From Priapulus caudatus (Eukaryota > Priapulida > Priapulimorpha > Priapulimorphida > Priapulidae): 27,624 nt of DNA. The position numbers were made by a program, and so were the translations under genes. Every line of letters begins with the position of its first letter. Position 1 is the stretch's first letter. The notes beneath the pieces were generated by a model. That model saw only the letters and a program-made list of their open reading frames with translations, was not told the origin of the DNA and ran no database searches. This document shows, piece by piece, positions 1 to 9,460 of this stretch. Where the stretch lies: the NCBI RefSeq assembly GCF_000485595.1, contig NW_014579693.1:1-27624 (forward strand), given 5' to 3'.

Positions 1-249
1 GCCAATGCTTCCACGAGAAAAATGGCCGCCACCGTGTGACACGCGTGACGTCAACCCGAAATGTAGCAAAAACACATGGGCAGGCTATGATGACAGCGCT
101 ATTACATTCTCGGTGACGTCACCGTTTAGCAGCAACAGCATTTGAAAACGAAAAAACGCAAGTAGTGCTATGCCACTCTAAGGGTATCAGTTATCACCAT
201 GTGTTAAACACCTTATAGGTTAAGTTCTTCAAAGGAAGTAGTAAATTAA

Positions 250-677
250 ATTAAAAGCTCATTCTCTGTGGTTCGAGGCATATAGCCACAACTCCCTCCC
301 TGCTAACATGACGTTGCCGAGAGGGTCCACAACCGCGGCAAAGAAGTCGCGCTTTGGGGCATACTGCTGCTATTAAACGTAAATTATCTAAACTTTAAGA
401 ATCCTAACCGCTTCTCTGTACCATTTCCCACGCTGGGTGTATATATCTCGTGTTCTAAGAGACATTCGAATACAGATTCCACGAACTGTCTCGCTGTGTT
501 ACCATCTTAACTATCGGTTTCAAACTAAACTTAACCATCAAATCCAGACACGTTACAGGACGATGTAAGGCTATGATATCGGCCATAATCCTCCTCTTCC
601 TCGACTCACAGTGGCGGCCACCTCTTGGGCGTACAAAAGAATAACATAACTTTAACGTTTTCCAGTTATCATGTACA
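250..677 (-). mobile_element. Probable 3' LTR start of the gypsy-like element; far end undefined
   Basis: Read on the minus strand, a purine tract (678-688) is followed at 677 by TGTACATGATAAC, the usual arrangement of purine tract and TG-starting LTR. A TATATA sequence sits near 439-450 in minus orientation, about 230 nt into the LTR, where a promoter could lie. I could not find the matching CA end or a second LTR, so the limit at 250 is arbitrary. The LTR identity is inferred from position after the integrase region rather than from a repeated pair. Confidence 0.4.
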
Positions 678-688
678 TCTCCCTCCTT
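678..688 (-). promoter_or_regulatory. Polypurine tract of the gypsy-like element
   Basis: On the minus strand this reads AAGGAGGGAGA directly before a TG dinucleotide. In Ty3/gypsy elements this tract primes plus-strand DNA synthesis at the edge of the 3' LTR. Its position downstream of integrase remnants fits that role. Confidence 0.45.
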
Positions 689-1034
689 ACACAGATCGTA
701 CTAAGAATGCATACCTATAAATGAATACAACATTGAACAGTATGTTACTGAAACGAAAATCAGTATAAACAAAAAAAAAACAATCCATTGAATTACGACC
801 GTTATAGCGAGTCCTACACATAGTCACTCAACGTACAGGTGGTTTCCTGTTACCGCCAGCCTTTCGAAACTGGTTCAGGAAGTCTTTCAGACTGACATTA
901 CATTCATACTTTGTCACTGGTTTGTCCATTCAGAAATAGCGATTGTCCATCTGGCCTACCGCAGTCCTCACGGGGTTTCGAAAGGTTCGAATGCGTTCCA
1001 ACGGGCGACTGGTTGGGTCAGTCAGCTTATGTCT

Positions 1035-3700
1035 TCATTCGTAATCTCCGGCTCTGTAGCTTCTGAGAGGTTTCGCCTCTGGAGTCATTGGTGACCATTT
1101 CGACCGTTCCTGCAGTTGGTACAGTGGTTGGAAGGGAATCCTACTCTCAGCATACCGATCCGATTTCTCACTGGTCGAGGCCTGATGGAAGCACGGATGA
1201 AAATACTTTCTATCTAAGGTTACGCTCTTGCACACCCGTCCCCCGATTTAATCGCCATCTTCTGTTACACCTGTACCGATACTAAGACAGGATCACCTAC
1301 ACTCAAGGGGCAGACAGCGAGTTTAACAGCGAGGGCGGTAATTTCTCAGCTTTCTGGGCGTTTCACGCTGATATCACTTCATCATAGTCAGCTATTGTTT
1401 ATACGCCAGTCCTTCCTGCTCAGGGCACTCCTTGTGGTGCTGGAATTACTTCATTCACACAGGTGTCCATTTATAGTGAACCCGCACGGGCTATCCCTGT
1501 ACTCTTGTGGGGTGTATTCTGATGGATACGAACCACGAGTCCATTTTCAAAATCCACCTTACACTTCGTACACACACGTCTGCGTAGTAGGTTGCTTCGC
1601 CTGGTCTTTACCCGCATGTTTCTGCGAACAAGACGGCATTAACTACTTTACTCTGCGTAAAAATAGGTAATAGGCATATCATCTCCTCCGCCACCTCATA
1701 CCAGACACCTTGAACACCAATTGACGGGAATGGTGTCCATCTATCAGGTATGGCACCTCAGGCACTGCTGTGTCAGCGAATATCAGTCTTAGCTTCGCGG
1801 ATCGTGGAATTAGCATCTGTGAGCGCAATCTCACGAACTATGAACCAGCCAAGAACCTAGCCAGTCGGTGACTATTAAAATGTGCGACCATGCACAATCA
1901 CAAAGTCAGACGTTATGAATTGAACGCTGCGCTTTTGGGATTCGGTAGTCATCATCGTGCTCCTTTGGATGCTAGGTAGGTCCTCTCACAGCTCGTTACC
2001 AGACTGACAGAACTGTTCTATCATACGCATCAATGCGGGGCCAATAACTATGAGCCTGCCTAGCCTTTGTAGCTCATAACCTCTATGACCAGCCCCCTGC
2101 AGGTCCACAGTGTTTCTTTTCTGAGACTGGTAGAATCAACAGGTCTTACCCATGCAGTAAAAAACGCATCATAATGACATCGCAGGTGTCCGAACGATGT
2201 ACGTTCCAGTTACTTCACTGCGATTGAGCCATCCAAGTCTCGCTCTCTGGTCCAGAAATTCATTAAAGTATTCGTTCCTTCCTTCAGTATTTGGTACTCA
2301 TTATCACGATCGCAGGCTTCTACTGAACGTCGCTGGAGGTAATAGGACCATCTGCTGTTCTCTCAGCAGGCTGTGCGGATGCTCATTACGGTAGCGGAGT
2401 GTCTCTCGCCCTCCTCCCAGGTCTGTCGTCTGAGCTCTTGTCGTCCGGTTACGAAAAAAATGCATCGCCATCAAGTTGGTTTTACCTGATTATTTCCGAC
2501 TTCCATGTCAAAATTCATGTGCTTTGCCATGTAGGCGAACGATCGAAGACTCGGGTTGGGGACTTCGTCTAGTCGTAGATTGTTCGTCGATCGATACAAA
2601 GGGGTTGGTGTATACCGTGTACACTTTGAAACGTAAGGTAATCCCAAGGACTACCCAGCCCTCTTAATGCCCACCGAGAGTGCTTTCATCTCGGCATTCG
2701 ATTGGCATCCGGTACTTCTCGAGTTCACGTTAGTGCCTACGCTGCCACCAATGGATTGGTTTCCATACCTGGTTTCGGTTGCTTCTGTCTTCAGGACAAA
2801 CCCAAAACAGACATTGCACGCTGCATCGGCTGTACTAACCAGAACGGGCGCTGACCCAGGCAACGTATATCGAGCCTAAACCAGGAAATTGCTACTAGCA
2901 TTTCTTTGACGTGTCCCGGCGAAAGCTGTTTTCATAGCCTCTGACATCTCAAACTTTTTGTCAGACTTTTGTTGAGTAGAGTGTCGCAGGGGGGCGCAAA
3001 GTTTCCTGCCAATTCTCGGAATCGTATGGCGACACTTGTGCTGGCTTACAACCATGACAAGGATCGCATGTCCTGTTATGCTTTCGTACGCTCAAGGACA
3101 ATTCTCTGAGAGTGACTCCTATTCGAGCACGGGGCTGAATGGAACTCCATCCTTACTCACCGACAAACACCCGCAACGTCTTCTCTTCGCTTCCTAGTAA
3201 CTACAAATTCTCTTTTCGTTCAGTCTATGTATACACCCTCGTCAACGACATCGCTCCACGGAACGCTCGACATTGTCATCCAGGTGGTCTTCATCATTCT
3301 TCACCATACACAAGGAATCATCTACCACCTCTTAGCGATGTTGTCAGGCCATGAAGAGGATTCTGACATCGGGCGGCGGTTGTAGTGGCGGCTCTGAGAA
3401 CTAGCTGTTTTCAGTTCCGAAACCGGCGCCGCACTCCTCATACGCCTAAAACGTGCCAATACGGCGCTTATGACAACGTAGGTCAAGTCCTACTCGATTT
3501 CCTCTGGGCTATTTCGAAAGTTGGTGGTCACCCTTTCTGGGCCTCAATTTTCGTGAAGCAGTCAGATGCTTCGAGTTTATCTATTTGGCGTTGGAATGTT
3601 CTGACTGTCTTCCCAGCGGACAGATGGTGACTCGTAGATCTCGCGTTTGAGACACTTATTCCAGGTGGCTATGAAGTTTACAACATAGGCGATGTCGTGC
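1035..3700 (-). pseudogene. Decayed Ty3/gypsy-type pol: RT, RNase H, integrase
   Basis: No intact frame survives, but short stretches in shifting minus-strand frames follow the order of a gypsy pol polyprotein. At about 3605-3660 a piece with KREIYESPSVRWED matches the early palm of reverse transcriptase. Pieces at about 3190-3320 match the later RT and thumb. At 2651-2863 an open stretch carries an RNase H-like start (PVLVSTADA, near 2815-2850) and its later part. At 2028-2110 there are GHRG and SYWPRID, the integrase zinc-binding region and following helix. FADTAVPE lies at 1757-1781 in the integrase core, and a TPQEYRDSPCGF piece at 1467-1522 fits the region before the integrase C-terminus. 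Many stops and frameshifts show it is dead. The 5' portion (gag, protease, 5' LTR) is missing: recognisable sequence stops near 3700-3860, just before the foldback element. The family assignment rests on recalled motifs, without an alignment. Confidence 0.75.
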
Positions 3701-3920
3701 GCGATGTTCTTCTTTGCTCCACCACTATACGGAAAGCGATCCAGATCACTGTTGCTTAGTCTGAGGTTTATAAATCGCTAGCTTTCTGGAGACTGTTCCT
3801 AGTTCTTTACTCATAGATTCTAGGCATCAAGTGGACCAGGGGGACAGGTGCAGTTACGAAACCTGGCATAAAATGTTCTATAGCCATGCGGCAACTGTAC
3901 GCGGGCTAGTATAGTACTAG

Positions 3921-4517
3921 AGCTATAAGGGAGGGTACCCTGGGTACGGTTCGATATATTGGAAAGTACCTCGAGGTACTATACGATATATGTCGCTGCG
4001 TACCCTGCATTGTCCCACCGTACCCTGCATTGTCCTACCGTACCCTTGCTTTCAGCCAACTGATATCGTAATACATACACTCTGTCAAGTTACCACATCA
4101 CATGACACATAGAAGAAACCTCAAAACATCGCAATCCAATAAAAATGTATGCTATGTTTGACTATATTTTTCTTTTTCCTTTTTCATATATATTCATATT
4201 TTCATTTTCATATTCATTTTCATATCATTCAAATATTCATGATCTGAGAGAAATTTTTCCAAATGTACACCACCAACGGGCACAACAGTGCTATCAACCT
4301 GCATGTTGCATAATTACATGGTGATACATACAATTTCCAGAAGAAATGCGAATACTGAAACGAATATTTTGCAGGAACGGACCGGAAACAAGGAACGGGA
4401 GCATAAAGTCAGGGTACGGTGGGACAATGCAGGGTACGCAGCGACATATCGTATAGTACCCCGAGGTACTTTCCGATATATTATATATCGAACCGTACCC
4501 AGGGTACCCTTCTATAG
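3921..4517. mobile_element. Foldback (MITE-like) element with about 110-bp terminal inverted repeats
   Basis: The left arm (about 3922-4045) and right arm (about 4406-4517) are inverted copies. Both contain, in mirrored order, a CTATA outer end, GGGTACCCTGGGTACGGTTCGATATAT, GGAAAGTACCTCG and GTCGCTGCGTACCCTGCATTGTCC. The left arm has an extra 20-bp tandem copy of the CGTACCCTGCATTGTCC unit. The centre (4060-4390) is AT-rich, with TTTTCATATTCAT-type runs and no credible gene. A 104-residue ORF at 4288-4602 only overlaps the right arm. Such non-autonomous elements move by a transposase supplied elsewhere. I could not define a certain target-site duplication; TATAGTAC-like sequence occurs just outside both ends. 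Confidence 0.8.
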
Positions 4518-4529
4518 TACCCCGGAGGA

Positions 4530-4849
4530 CATAGACCCTATCAGCGTTATTGATTTGCTTGTTTATTTCGGAATTTTAAATTTAACGCCGACTGATGAGT
4601 GATGTGTCGTTGCTTCATTCAGTTTATTTATCAAAATTTTTATATTTAACACTTTGAAAGTACTGTTCGGTTGCACAGCAACACGTGGGCTATTTCAATC
4701 AATAGTTATTTGTACATCGCATTGCGCGTGACGCGGTCTGTGACTGTGAGTGTGATTGTGAGGTCATGCTGCTTAGGTTGCTATGTTGGCAGAGTGGAGA
4801 AGCACCATCGTGGAATTAATTGGTTTTGTTGAATGGTGTTGATACTTAC
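4530..4849. other. AT-rich stretch; would be intron of the minus-strand gene
   Basis: Between the foldback element and the splice donor at 4844-4849 I see no exon, RNA gene or clear repeat. If the 4850-5161 exon is real, this is the start of its first intron. Confidence 0.4.
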
Positions 4850-5161
4850 GTAAAACGCCTGTGATGGGGCCCACAGGTAGATTGGTCCAGAGGACGCTGG
4901 CACACACACATCCACAAATAAGACAAATAATTAGTACAAAGTGGCTGGAAGTACGGCAGCCATCGTTCGTTGAAGCCCCTTTGTGGCGTTCGTTTGAGGG
5001 CTGAGGCAATTGTTCGCGATCTTTTGATGTAATTTATACTAAAGTTTACAATAATGTTCATTTTCATACCTAATCCGAGTGTTTTCTAACTCATCAAAAC
5101 TCTTAAATCGTGAATTTATTTCCAACGGCATAATTACGAAACCTGAATTGGCCGCAGCCAT
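4850..5161 (-). pseudogene. Probable first exon of a ZSWIM-like protein, frame broken
   Basis: A minus-strand ATG at 5159-5161 sits in a good start context (A at -3, G at +4). The frame opens with MAAANSGFVIMPLEINSRFK and then SFDELEN...RYENEHYCKL before a TAG at 5039-5041. One frame over, the homology continues with KRSRTIASALKRTPQ and ends near CGPHHRRF. The exon ends at 4850 with a strong donor, GTAAGT. The pattern (F.SFDEL....YE, then SRTI..A.KR, then G.....F) resembles the N-terminal region of ZSWIM1/ZSWIM3-like zinc-finger proteins, which are expanded in marine invertebrates and related to FAR1/MULE-type sequences. About 10 extra bases near 5031-5040 cause the frameshift, so this is either a pseudogene or an assembly error. 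The family call is from memory and tentative. Confidence 0.4.
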
Positions 5162-5205
5162 CTTTGTCTCGTCTTCTTCCGTTTGTGGGAACGCGAATGG
5201 ACTGC

Positions 5206-5247
5206 GGTACCGGCAGCCTCGTATATTGGAGAGACGGCTGCCGTACC
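5206..5247. repeat. Hairpin with 12-bp stem and 17-nt loop
   Basis: GGTACCGGCAGCC (5206-5218) pairs with GGCTGCCGTACC (5236-5247), leaving one bulged base. It overlaps the inverted partial copy of the 4850-5161 exon. Confidence 0.7.
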
Positions 5248-5268
5248 TCCAGCCTTTGCCTAATTAGT
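5228..5268 (+). repeat. Inverted partial copy of part of the 4850-5161 exon
   Basis: The plus-strand sequence GGCTGCCGTACCTCCAGCC and its flanks closely match the minus strand of 4926-4963. Translated, it gives ERRLPYLQPLPN against ERWLPYFQPLCTN. About 40 bp of the exon therefore exist in opposite orientation 300 bp away. Confidence 0.65.
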
Positions 5269-5405
5269 ATCATGATGTGTCCTCCACTCCATACCACACT
5301 GGCACTGTAGTAGCCCGGCGAGGCTGTGTGACTGATTGCCTTCTATACAGCCTGACACGCTTCCATACAGATAAAGACCTATCACCTTATGAGCATCACA
5401 GATGA

Positions 5406-5630
5406 GACGGGTACTTAGCAGACAGCGTTGGTGGCGAAAGGAGGGGTGTTGATCCAAAAGCGTCTGCAGCGGAGATCTTGGCCGCGCAGTTCGCGAAGGC
5501 GCCGCGACCGCTTCCGGGAACGTCCTACGACACTTATGCACCGCTGCAGCACTTGGATCCGTGCGACGAGTGCGTAGGCCGGCGCACGATCCATTGCTGC
5601 CACGAGCAGTCGAGAATTTTAGGAAGATAG
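5406..5630 (+). CDS. 3' terminal exon of an unidentified gene
   Basis: An open plus-strand frame of 74 codons follows a TGA at 5403-5405 and ends with TAG at 5628-5630. An AATAAA lies 59 nt after the stop. Third positions are GC-rich, unlike the flanking AT-rich DNA, which suggests coding selection. The true exon would begin after an AG at 5418 or 5421 (TACTTAG or GCAG), although the pyrimidine tract before it is weak. The translation ends with a cysteine- and histidine-bearing tail: DPCDECVGRRTIHCCHEQ, then SRILGR. I see no signal peptide, membrane segment or family I can name. Upstream exons are not recognised and would have to pass through the minus-strand 4850-5161 locus. It could also be a retrocopy fragment or chance; the minus strand is open here too. 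Confidence 0.35.
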   Translation, partial: DGYLADSVGGERRGVDPKASAAEILAAQFAKAPRPLPGTSYDTYAPLQHLDPCDECVGRRTIHCCHEQSRILGR

Positions 5631-5688
5631 AATGAAAGAGCTGAGCGTCCCATGAGCTGCTCTTCTTTGTAGATTGAATGGAAATTCC

Positions 5689-5694
5689 AATAAA
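5689..5694 (+). terminator. Poly(A) signal AATAAA
   Basis: A canonical AATAAA lies 59 nt downstream of the stop codon of the 5406-5630 open frame, a normal distance for a short 3' UTR. Confidence 0.45.
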
Positions 5695-5699
5695 GTGTC

Positions 5700-6974
5700 A
5701 AACGTTTACTTCACACGTGTTGGTAACTTGTATAAGTATGTGTAAGTATAAGTGTTGTGATACGTTATCGTGCGTTGTTGGTGCGACTGGTCGTTCATAC
5801 AGTATACGCACGTGTGTGCGTATTTGTCCTGCTTCGTAGTTATTACAGCTAGCTATGTGCTTGCGTGCATGGCGCTGGTCAAAAGTTAAAAGTTACGGAA
5901 AAACATACTTCGTTGCGGTCATGTCTTTTCAATTCTATGCTGTCCTTTGTTTGTGTGAAGAAAGACCGTTGAAACGTTGTGTGTAACTCACAGTTGTCCG
6001 ATCTAAACAGAGTGCATTCTCCTTAAGTTCACGGATATAATCTGCTAAATTCTCACAAGGCATATCAACTAAATTTGTCTTATCTCGCCATGTGTTTACA
6101 CTGCGCTCATGTCAACAATTGAGTACACAGAAACCCAAAACTGGAAAGGACTCGCTAGAAAATACTACAAAATAGTACCATCCGGCCATTGGCTCTCACG
6201 GGCAATTACACACTCATTTGAAGCAATGTGGCAAAGATGTTCACAAATGTCTTGCGCCATTTGAAAAACCTTAGATGACATGTTCTCGTGATGTAGTCGT
6301 TGGTTTATATTGATGACCTTAGAGATCGTTTAATTTCCCTTTGTTTGTCCATTGCGGATTTTTATCGTAGGTCCGAATTGATACCAACCATGGTGCGCGA
6401 ATTTGTGATTTTGCGTTGCATTCGTCTCCAAAAAGTCCGCTGTCACCCCGTAATACCAGCGCATCGTAGCGCACTGATAGTTACCAGAAGGGGATGTATC
6501 TGATTCATATTAGTGGTCTATCCACATACTGTTGAATGTTCTTTGGCGATACTTGTCAAATACGACAACTACGTGTTTAGCTGCAGCCAATGTTTGAAAA
6601 TTGCTCCAAGCTCCTAGCTCCTAGCTCCAAGAAACGGTCTTGCTAGGGTTAGAAGACCATTTGGAGCTAGCACTGTAGCTGACACCTTATCATGTATTGC
6701 ATGCGTTGAGTGAATAAGTATAGCTTGTATCAAAGCACTGGTAGGGAATATACCCAGTGTAATACTTCAAGTCCTGGGCTTAGGGCCAGGAAGTGTTCAT
6801 GTTTGGAAATTGGGTTCCTGTGAATCATAGAACAGATCACGTTTCCGAAATCCTTTATATTTATATTTTTTTTATTATTATTGTGTGAAATAATAATGCA
6901 GATAGTGTGTGAATATACCCATCCAGTATTAATAATTTTTATATTCATTGTGTTGCGACAACTTTTTCTTCCAG
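5700..6974. other. Region upstream of the first recognised THOC2 exon; unidentified open fragments
   Basis: THOC2's start exon should lie here or further upstream, but I could not identify it. On the minus strand there are three successive short open stretches with protein-like composition: 6319-6480 (contains LRGDSGLFGDECNAKSQIR), 6173-6285 (contains MAQDICEHLCHIASNECVIA) and 5935-6111 (contains LADYIRELKENALCLDRTT). They may be exons or remnants of one mobile-element gene. I recognise no family, and ORFs of this length can occur by chance. Confidence 0.25.
6621..6670. repeat. Nested perfect hairpin
   Basis: CTAGCTCCAA (6621-6630) pairs exactly with TTGGAGCTAG (6661-6670). Inside it, GGTCTT pairs with AAGACC around an 11-nt loop. 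Left of the stem, CTCCTAG-type units repeat in tandem. It may be a degraded inverted repeat of a small transposon or a structured transcript element. Confidence 0.6.
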
Positions 6975-7048
6975 TGTGAAGCTGTGCAGATCATCGTTAG
7001 ACCATGCAGATGTCTTGGCAGCTGTTCTCACGCCAAAGCCACAAAAAG
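6975..7048 (+). CDS. THOC2: THOC2 coding exon (first one recognised)
   Basis: THOC2 is the large scaffold of the nuclear THO complex, which couples transcription to mRNA export as part of TREX. This 74-nt exon follows a TTTTTCTTCCAG acceptor and ends at a GTATTC donor. With one leading base it encodes VKLCRSSLDHADVLAAVLTP and then KPQK, leaving one G to complete the next codon. It aligns with the human stretch around LHLCRILSENK (about residues 24-44). Similarity is weak apart from the LCR core. The call depends on correct phase with the next exon and on its position. The residue before VKLC is split with the missing upstream exon. In THOC2 this is the start of the N-terminal helical region. 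Confidence 0.7.
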
Positions 7049-7856
7049 GTATTCTACGCATCCTGATGCAGGTGTAGAAATTAACTTTTGAACGACCTGT
7101 CCTCAAAAAGAGGGAGCCTGCGCAGCAAAATTAGGGAGTCACGCAGTCATGAAGTTCAAAACTTAACGATTTAACAATAAACACTGTCCTATTTTTGAAA
7201 TAGTAGGGGCCTGCCAACTNGGACGTCCGCAGTCTAAGTCAAAAACTAACGATATTAACAATAACACATGTGCCTATTTGGAAATTCATGGGGCTGCATC
7301 GTTGCTGAAAAAATACGGTAATTCTGCGAGGCTGTGCTCTGGAACGAACTAGAACTAGTATATATATATATAACAGAATTTTTTGGGAGTCACACGGACT
7401 CCTGCATATATGTCAACTCAGGGAATCTGACAGTAAATCAGGGAGTATTTGACTCCGGACTCGCGTTAATTTCACACCCTGTGATGTGTGCATACTACAG
7501 TACTGCAACATCCTGCTACAGGGAAGGCTGGTTTATTGTGGTAGAAAGTGCTTAGTATCTTCCCAACTCCAGAACAACAACTCCCTTCGCGCTGACTTGT
7601 ATATATGCCTGTCTTATGCAGAACACATGTAGCGGAATTGTACAACTGCCAACGGCATGCACAACATAAACAGAAAACCTGTGTGTGTGCCCATCTCATA
7701 CGGAACACAAATAGAGGACTTGTGCATCTGTTTATCTCGCTCATCTATCTTGTACCCTCTGTAATTGTGCAGATATGCATAATAATTGAGGATTATCGGC
7801 ATTGTACAGGTTGCGTGTGGAGTCATCACAATCATGCTCTGGTGTTTCCTCTTCAG
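7049..7856 (+). other. THOC2 intron (808 nt)
   Basis: This GT-AG intron holds an 86-bp direct repeat around the single n at 7220 and otherwise no recognisable element. Small ORFs on both strands (such as 7334-7555 and 7605-7910) look like chance frames. Confidence 0.6.
7142..7297. repeat. Two direct copies, about 86-bp period, spanning the n at 7220
   Basis: The run CGCAGTC...AACTTAACGATTTAACAATAA...CCTATTT...GGGGCCTGC (7142-7214) recurs in diverged form at 7228-7297. The ambiguous base falls between the two copies, which suggests an assembly decision made at a short tandem repeat. Confidence 0.6.
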
Positions 7857-7948
7857 ATCTCAAGAGGGCGCTGCACGATGTCTTTCGAATGGTTATCAAT
7901 GGAAACCTAAAACCAGAACAGGCCGTGTCTGCATTAAAAGAAATCCGG
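7857..7948 (+). CDS. THOC2: THOC2 coding exon
   Basis: This 92-nt exon follows a TTTCCTCTTCAG acceptor and ends before a GTAGAG donor. Its first two bases complete an aspartate codon with the G left by the previous exon. It then encodes LKRALHDVFRMVINGNLKPE followed by QAVSALKEIR. This aligns without gaps to human THOC2 around [20 protein letters not shown] and the following EQASNVLSDIS (about residues 44-74). Conserved positions include the VI.G.LK.EQA core. It ends in phase 0, matching the next exon. Three ORF readings of this stretch in other frames are shadows. Confidence 0.88.
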
Positions 7949-8181
7949 GTAGAGTTTTGTTTATCTGTGCAGTAATCTTAAAATTTGTGTTTATGTTGAA
8001 AACCACTTCCTATTTAAAGGACAATTGAAGTCAAATTTCATAACTTCATGTAGTTTTTATACCATAGAAATACATTCAATAACGTATTAATTTCAAATCT
8101 GGCGCCAATTAGTAATAAACACCAATAGAATAACTGAATAGTAATCAGAACATGTGACGTCACAGCCCATGTTGAGCGACG

Positions 8182-8759
8182 TCATTATGTAAACATAGTG
8201 TGTTGCGGTGGTTAAATATTCGATGTTTTTTGTTATTGTCTCAATGCTTATTTATCATGTCAAGACACAACATGTAGCCTGTAAATGTACTTATATCATG
8301 TAACATACATAATTACCTGTGTGGATAATGCATTCACGGTATATGTAACATGACTTCCGTGCGTAGATGCATGTACATGTAGGCCCTACAGATACATGAT
8401 TCTGACCGAGCGTGATAAGCCCGGTGATCAGTGTACTCGCATGACTCACCTGGTCTACACTAACCCTTGTCTTCTCATTCTCATGGCAGATATTATACAT
8501 TCAGGTGCCATCTACTATATAATAGTAAGAAAGAGCCGAAGTGTCGTTTCCCGTATCTCCTCCGAAACCGTGTGCCGCGTGTGCTCGCGCGATATCGAGC
8601 TGGGCCCCTTCTGGGCGTCGCGAATACATTCCGCTACGTTAGAACGCGATTTTTCTATCGTAAAGTGACTTTTGAGGCAATTTTCTAAAAAGTTATGTGC
8701 CCGAAGTAAACTTCGGCATTCGTCGGAAACCCGCACCAACTTTTTAAGATCGCCAATGC
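8182..8759. other. Interior of the inverted-repeat element, no recognised gene
   Basis: No gene is recognised. A perfect palindrome (CCGAAGTAAACTTCGG) lies at 8701-8716. A GC-richer stretch at 8520-8668 is open on both strands (plus: VCRVCSRDIELGPFWASRIH), but I cannot match it to a family. Confidence 0.4.
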
Positions 8760-9021
8760 GCGCATGCGCACACACGCACGCACCAAGCCATTGCGGTGCG
8801 TGTATAAACAACCAAGCACTGCCGCGCACAGCTGTGAGGCGAAAATTTGCGTGCGTGTGTGTGTGTGTGTGTGTGCGTGTGCGTGTGCGTGTGTGCGCGC
8901 CCGTGTTTGTGTAAATGTAGTATGTGGTTCCGCACGCCCGTATGTGTGTGAATACGGTGTGTGCGCGCGTGCGCGCGTGTGTGCAAATATTTGACAACGG
9001 GAGGTGTAACCGTGCCCGCGC
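8760..9021. repeat. GT-microsatellite block, copy A
   Basis: The block starts with CA/CGCA-rich DNA, passes GTGTATAAACAACCAAGCACTG and CCGCGCACAGCTGTGAGGCGAAA, then runs into (GT)n and (GTGCGC)n. It ends GTGCAAATATTTGACAACGG, then GAGGTGTAACC. Copy B at 9265-9632 shares every landmark. The CA-rich start and GT-rich end could fold back on each other. Confidence 0.75.
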
Positions 9022-9264
9022 CTACCCGGCTCCCAATGCTCTCACATTTTTAAACGCCGTTTCGATTGTCTAATTTAGAGCACACTCATGCCACACTATA
9101 TATACCATAACCTTTTGAAATTGTGTTAAAGTATTAATGTGTTTTCTCACGGGTTTTAATGACAATATAGCTATACTAAATGTAGATTAAAGGTATCATA
9201 ATAATCATTTAATTAGCTGGAGCCTTCACCTAGCATAGCAAGCCACACTAAACGCACGCACACC
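9022..9264. other. Spacer between the two GT-rich blocks
   Basis: AT-rich DNA with no gene seen. Confidence 0.4.
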
Positions 9265-9416
9265 GGCACGCGCACACATGCACGCACACACCAAAGCCAT
9301 TGCGGCTGCGGTGTATAAACAGCTACCAACTGCCGCGCACAGCTGTGAGGCGAAATTAAGACAAACCTAACGAGAGAACGGCTGCAGTTGTATGTGTGTG
9401 TGTGTGTTGTGTGTCG

Positions 9417-9460
<44 letters not shown>

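Noticed and set aside
976-1000. GGTTCGAA-type sequence resembling a tRNA T-arm
   Set aside because: No cloverleaf can be built around it, and it lies in the retrotransposon remnant.
1088-1670. Plus-strand reading of 1088-1670 as a coding region
   Set aside because: The minus strand carries ordered gypsy integrase motifs, so the plus frames are shadows.
3385-3630. 81-codon plus-strand ORF
   Set aside because: It lies opposite the reverse transcriptase remnant and has no recognisable domain.
4782-4838. Candidate THOC2 start exon reading MLAEWRSTIVELIGFVE
   Set aside because: AEW resembles the human N-terminus, but the following residues do not. The only in-phase donor (ATG before GTGTTG) is poor, and the segment lies in the presumed intron of the minus-strand gene.
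5855-5910. Second candidate THOC2 start exon (MCLRAWRWSKVKSYGKTYF)
   Set aside because: W...K..GK..F is suggestive, but no donor gives the phase required by the exon at 6975.
8515-8997. 160-codon minus-strand ORF with H/T/R repeats
   Set aside because: Its N-terminal half is a (GT)n microsatellite and the rest matches no family.
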